Shown here piece after piece: positions 27,816 to 28,330 of a stretch of DNA of 28,330 bases. Origin of the DNA: Gnetum montanum (lineage: Eukaryota; Streptophyta; Gnetopsida; Gnetales; Gnetaceae); the NCBI GenBank assembly GCA_015680685.1, contig MNCI01007801.1, positions 96,709 to 125,038 of the forward strand, written 5' to 3'. Every line of letters begins with the position of its first letter. The stretch's first letter is position 1. The notes under the pieces were generated by a model. It saw only the letters and a list, made by a program, of their open reading frames with translations. It was not told the DNA's origin and searched no databases. The translations under genes and the position numbers were made by a program.

Positions 27816-27833
27816 TTCCCAGCAATGACACCA
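27816..27833 (-). promoter_or_regulatory. Primer-binding site of C
   Basis: The minus strand reads TGGTGTCATTGCTGGGAA, one base from the LTR end. It matches the complement of plant tRNA-Asp at 13 of 18 positions (tRNA sequence from memory); all five differences are C-to-T or G-to-A. This is where the tRNA primer would start minus-strand DNA synthesis. Confidence 0.7.
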
Positions 27834-27834
27834 A

Positions 27835-28330
27835 TGATGAGTGGTGAGGTACCCCTATGCCCAACCATATGATCACAAAGCGTTCATGTGTGATTCAGTC
27901 GAATTCCATGAACTTTATCATTTTTAGTGCACTAGTCCTCTAGGAAGTGAATCTTTGCCTTAAGGTTAATCATTGTCTTCCCAATTACACTTGTGATGTA
28001 CACTAGTATGGTTAAGTGTAATTGAGGCATATGATTTTTATCATTTTTTATTTTTATGGTTTTGGCACTTAAATAGAGATAAAGTAGTTGGATTAACTAA
28101 TTTAATTTAACTAATCAAATAATGTCTAAATAGTTCTAACATAAGCAACCAGTCCTACTTTTTGTACACATTTTGAACCCACATATCCACTGCTAGGTGA
28201 TCAAACACTACACTACTAGGCATACCAAGCAATAACACTATTGGGATTACTAAGAAAATACATGTTACACTCAAAGTGGTCGTATTTATGTGTGTAATCT
28301 ATCTTACTTAATCGCTTCATTAACTTAATT
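27835..28330 (-). mobile_element. 5' LTR of element C, truncated by window end
   Basis: Starts on the plus strand with TGATGAGTGGTGAGGTACC and aligns with 18521-19020 of the 3' LTR along its full visible length. Only the R/U5-side half is in the window; U3, with its palindromes and TATA box, lies beyond 28330. Confidence 0.88.

Larger units (their letters stand above)
18521..28330 (-). mobile_element. Gypsy element C, nearly complete but with a pol deletion; 5' LTR cut by window end
   Basis: Minus-strand order: 5' LTR (28330+ to 27835), PBS, gag, linker, protease, partial RT, spacer, 3' ORF, PPT, 3' LTR (19436-18521). The two LTRs differ at about 50 of some 494 aligned positions by my hand count, mostly transitions, so the insertion is old. 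Relative to A1 about 2.2 kb from after the RT LysSerHis region to past the integrase end is missing, so the copy cannot be autonomous. Confidence 0.87.

Overview
The window looks like intergenic nuclear DNA of a seed plant with a large, repeat-rich genome. I found no host gene, tRNA, rRNA or CRISPR array. About 90% of it is explained by decayed retrotransposons: four copies of one Ty3/gypsy superfamily group (best fit: Athila-like) and one L1-type LINE. The Athila-like assignment rests on gag-pol in one reading direction with domain order PR-RT-RNaseH-INT and no chromodomain, a primer-binding site resembling the complement of plant tRNA-Asp, and a long 3' region carrying an extra ORF. A gymnosperm is possible but cannot be settled from the sequence.

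Layout. (1) 1-1778: 3' end of a plus-strand element, 'A0', with 3' internal region, polypurine tract (PPT) and a CpG-rich 3' LTR (694-1778). (2) 1779-8062: an older plus-strand element, 'A1', starting abruptly inside the protease and running through RT, RNaseH and integrase to its 3' LTR (7257-8062). (3) 8063-14018: a minus-strand element, 'B', starting abruptly inside integrase and running back through pol and gag to its primer-binding site and 5' LTR (13085-14018). (4) about 14160-17182: a decayed LINE on the minus strand (ORF1 with zinc knuckle; ORF2 with endonuclease and RT). (5) 17183-18520: unassigned AT-rich DNA. (6) 18521 to the window end: minus-strand element 'C', with 3' LTR (18521-19436), a sense 3' ORF (19685-21764), a pol lacking everything from late RT to integrase, gag, primer-binding site and part of the 5' LTR (27835 onward).

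The abrupt junctions at LTR ends suggest nesting: A0 inserted in A1, A1 in B, and B possibly in the LINE or its flank. LTR decay agrees, since A0 is CpG-rich while A1 is largely C-to-T converted.

No copy looks autonomous. Intact elements of this kind would be transcribed from the LTR TATA box, primed at the PBS by a tRNA, copied by RT/RNaseH using the PPT, and integrated by INT. The most unusual points are: a 3.6 kb A1 pol frame with 23 stops and no frameshift; a short membrane-type ORF in the same phase in A0 and A1 behind a mini-intron-like stretch; a duplicated PPT; different palindrome arrays at the same U3 position in the two LTR subfamilies; and a TATA-like site with LTR-like words upstream of the 3' ORF of C.
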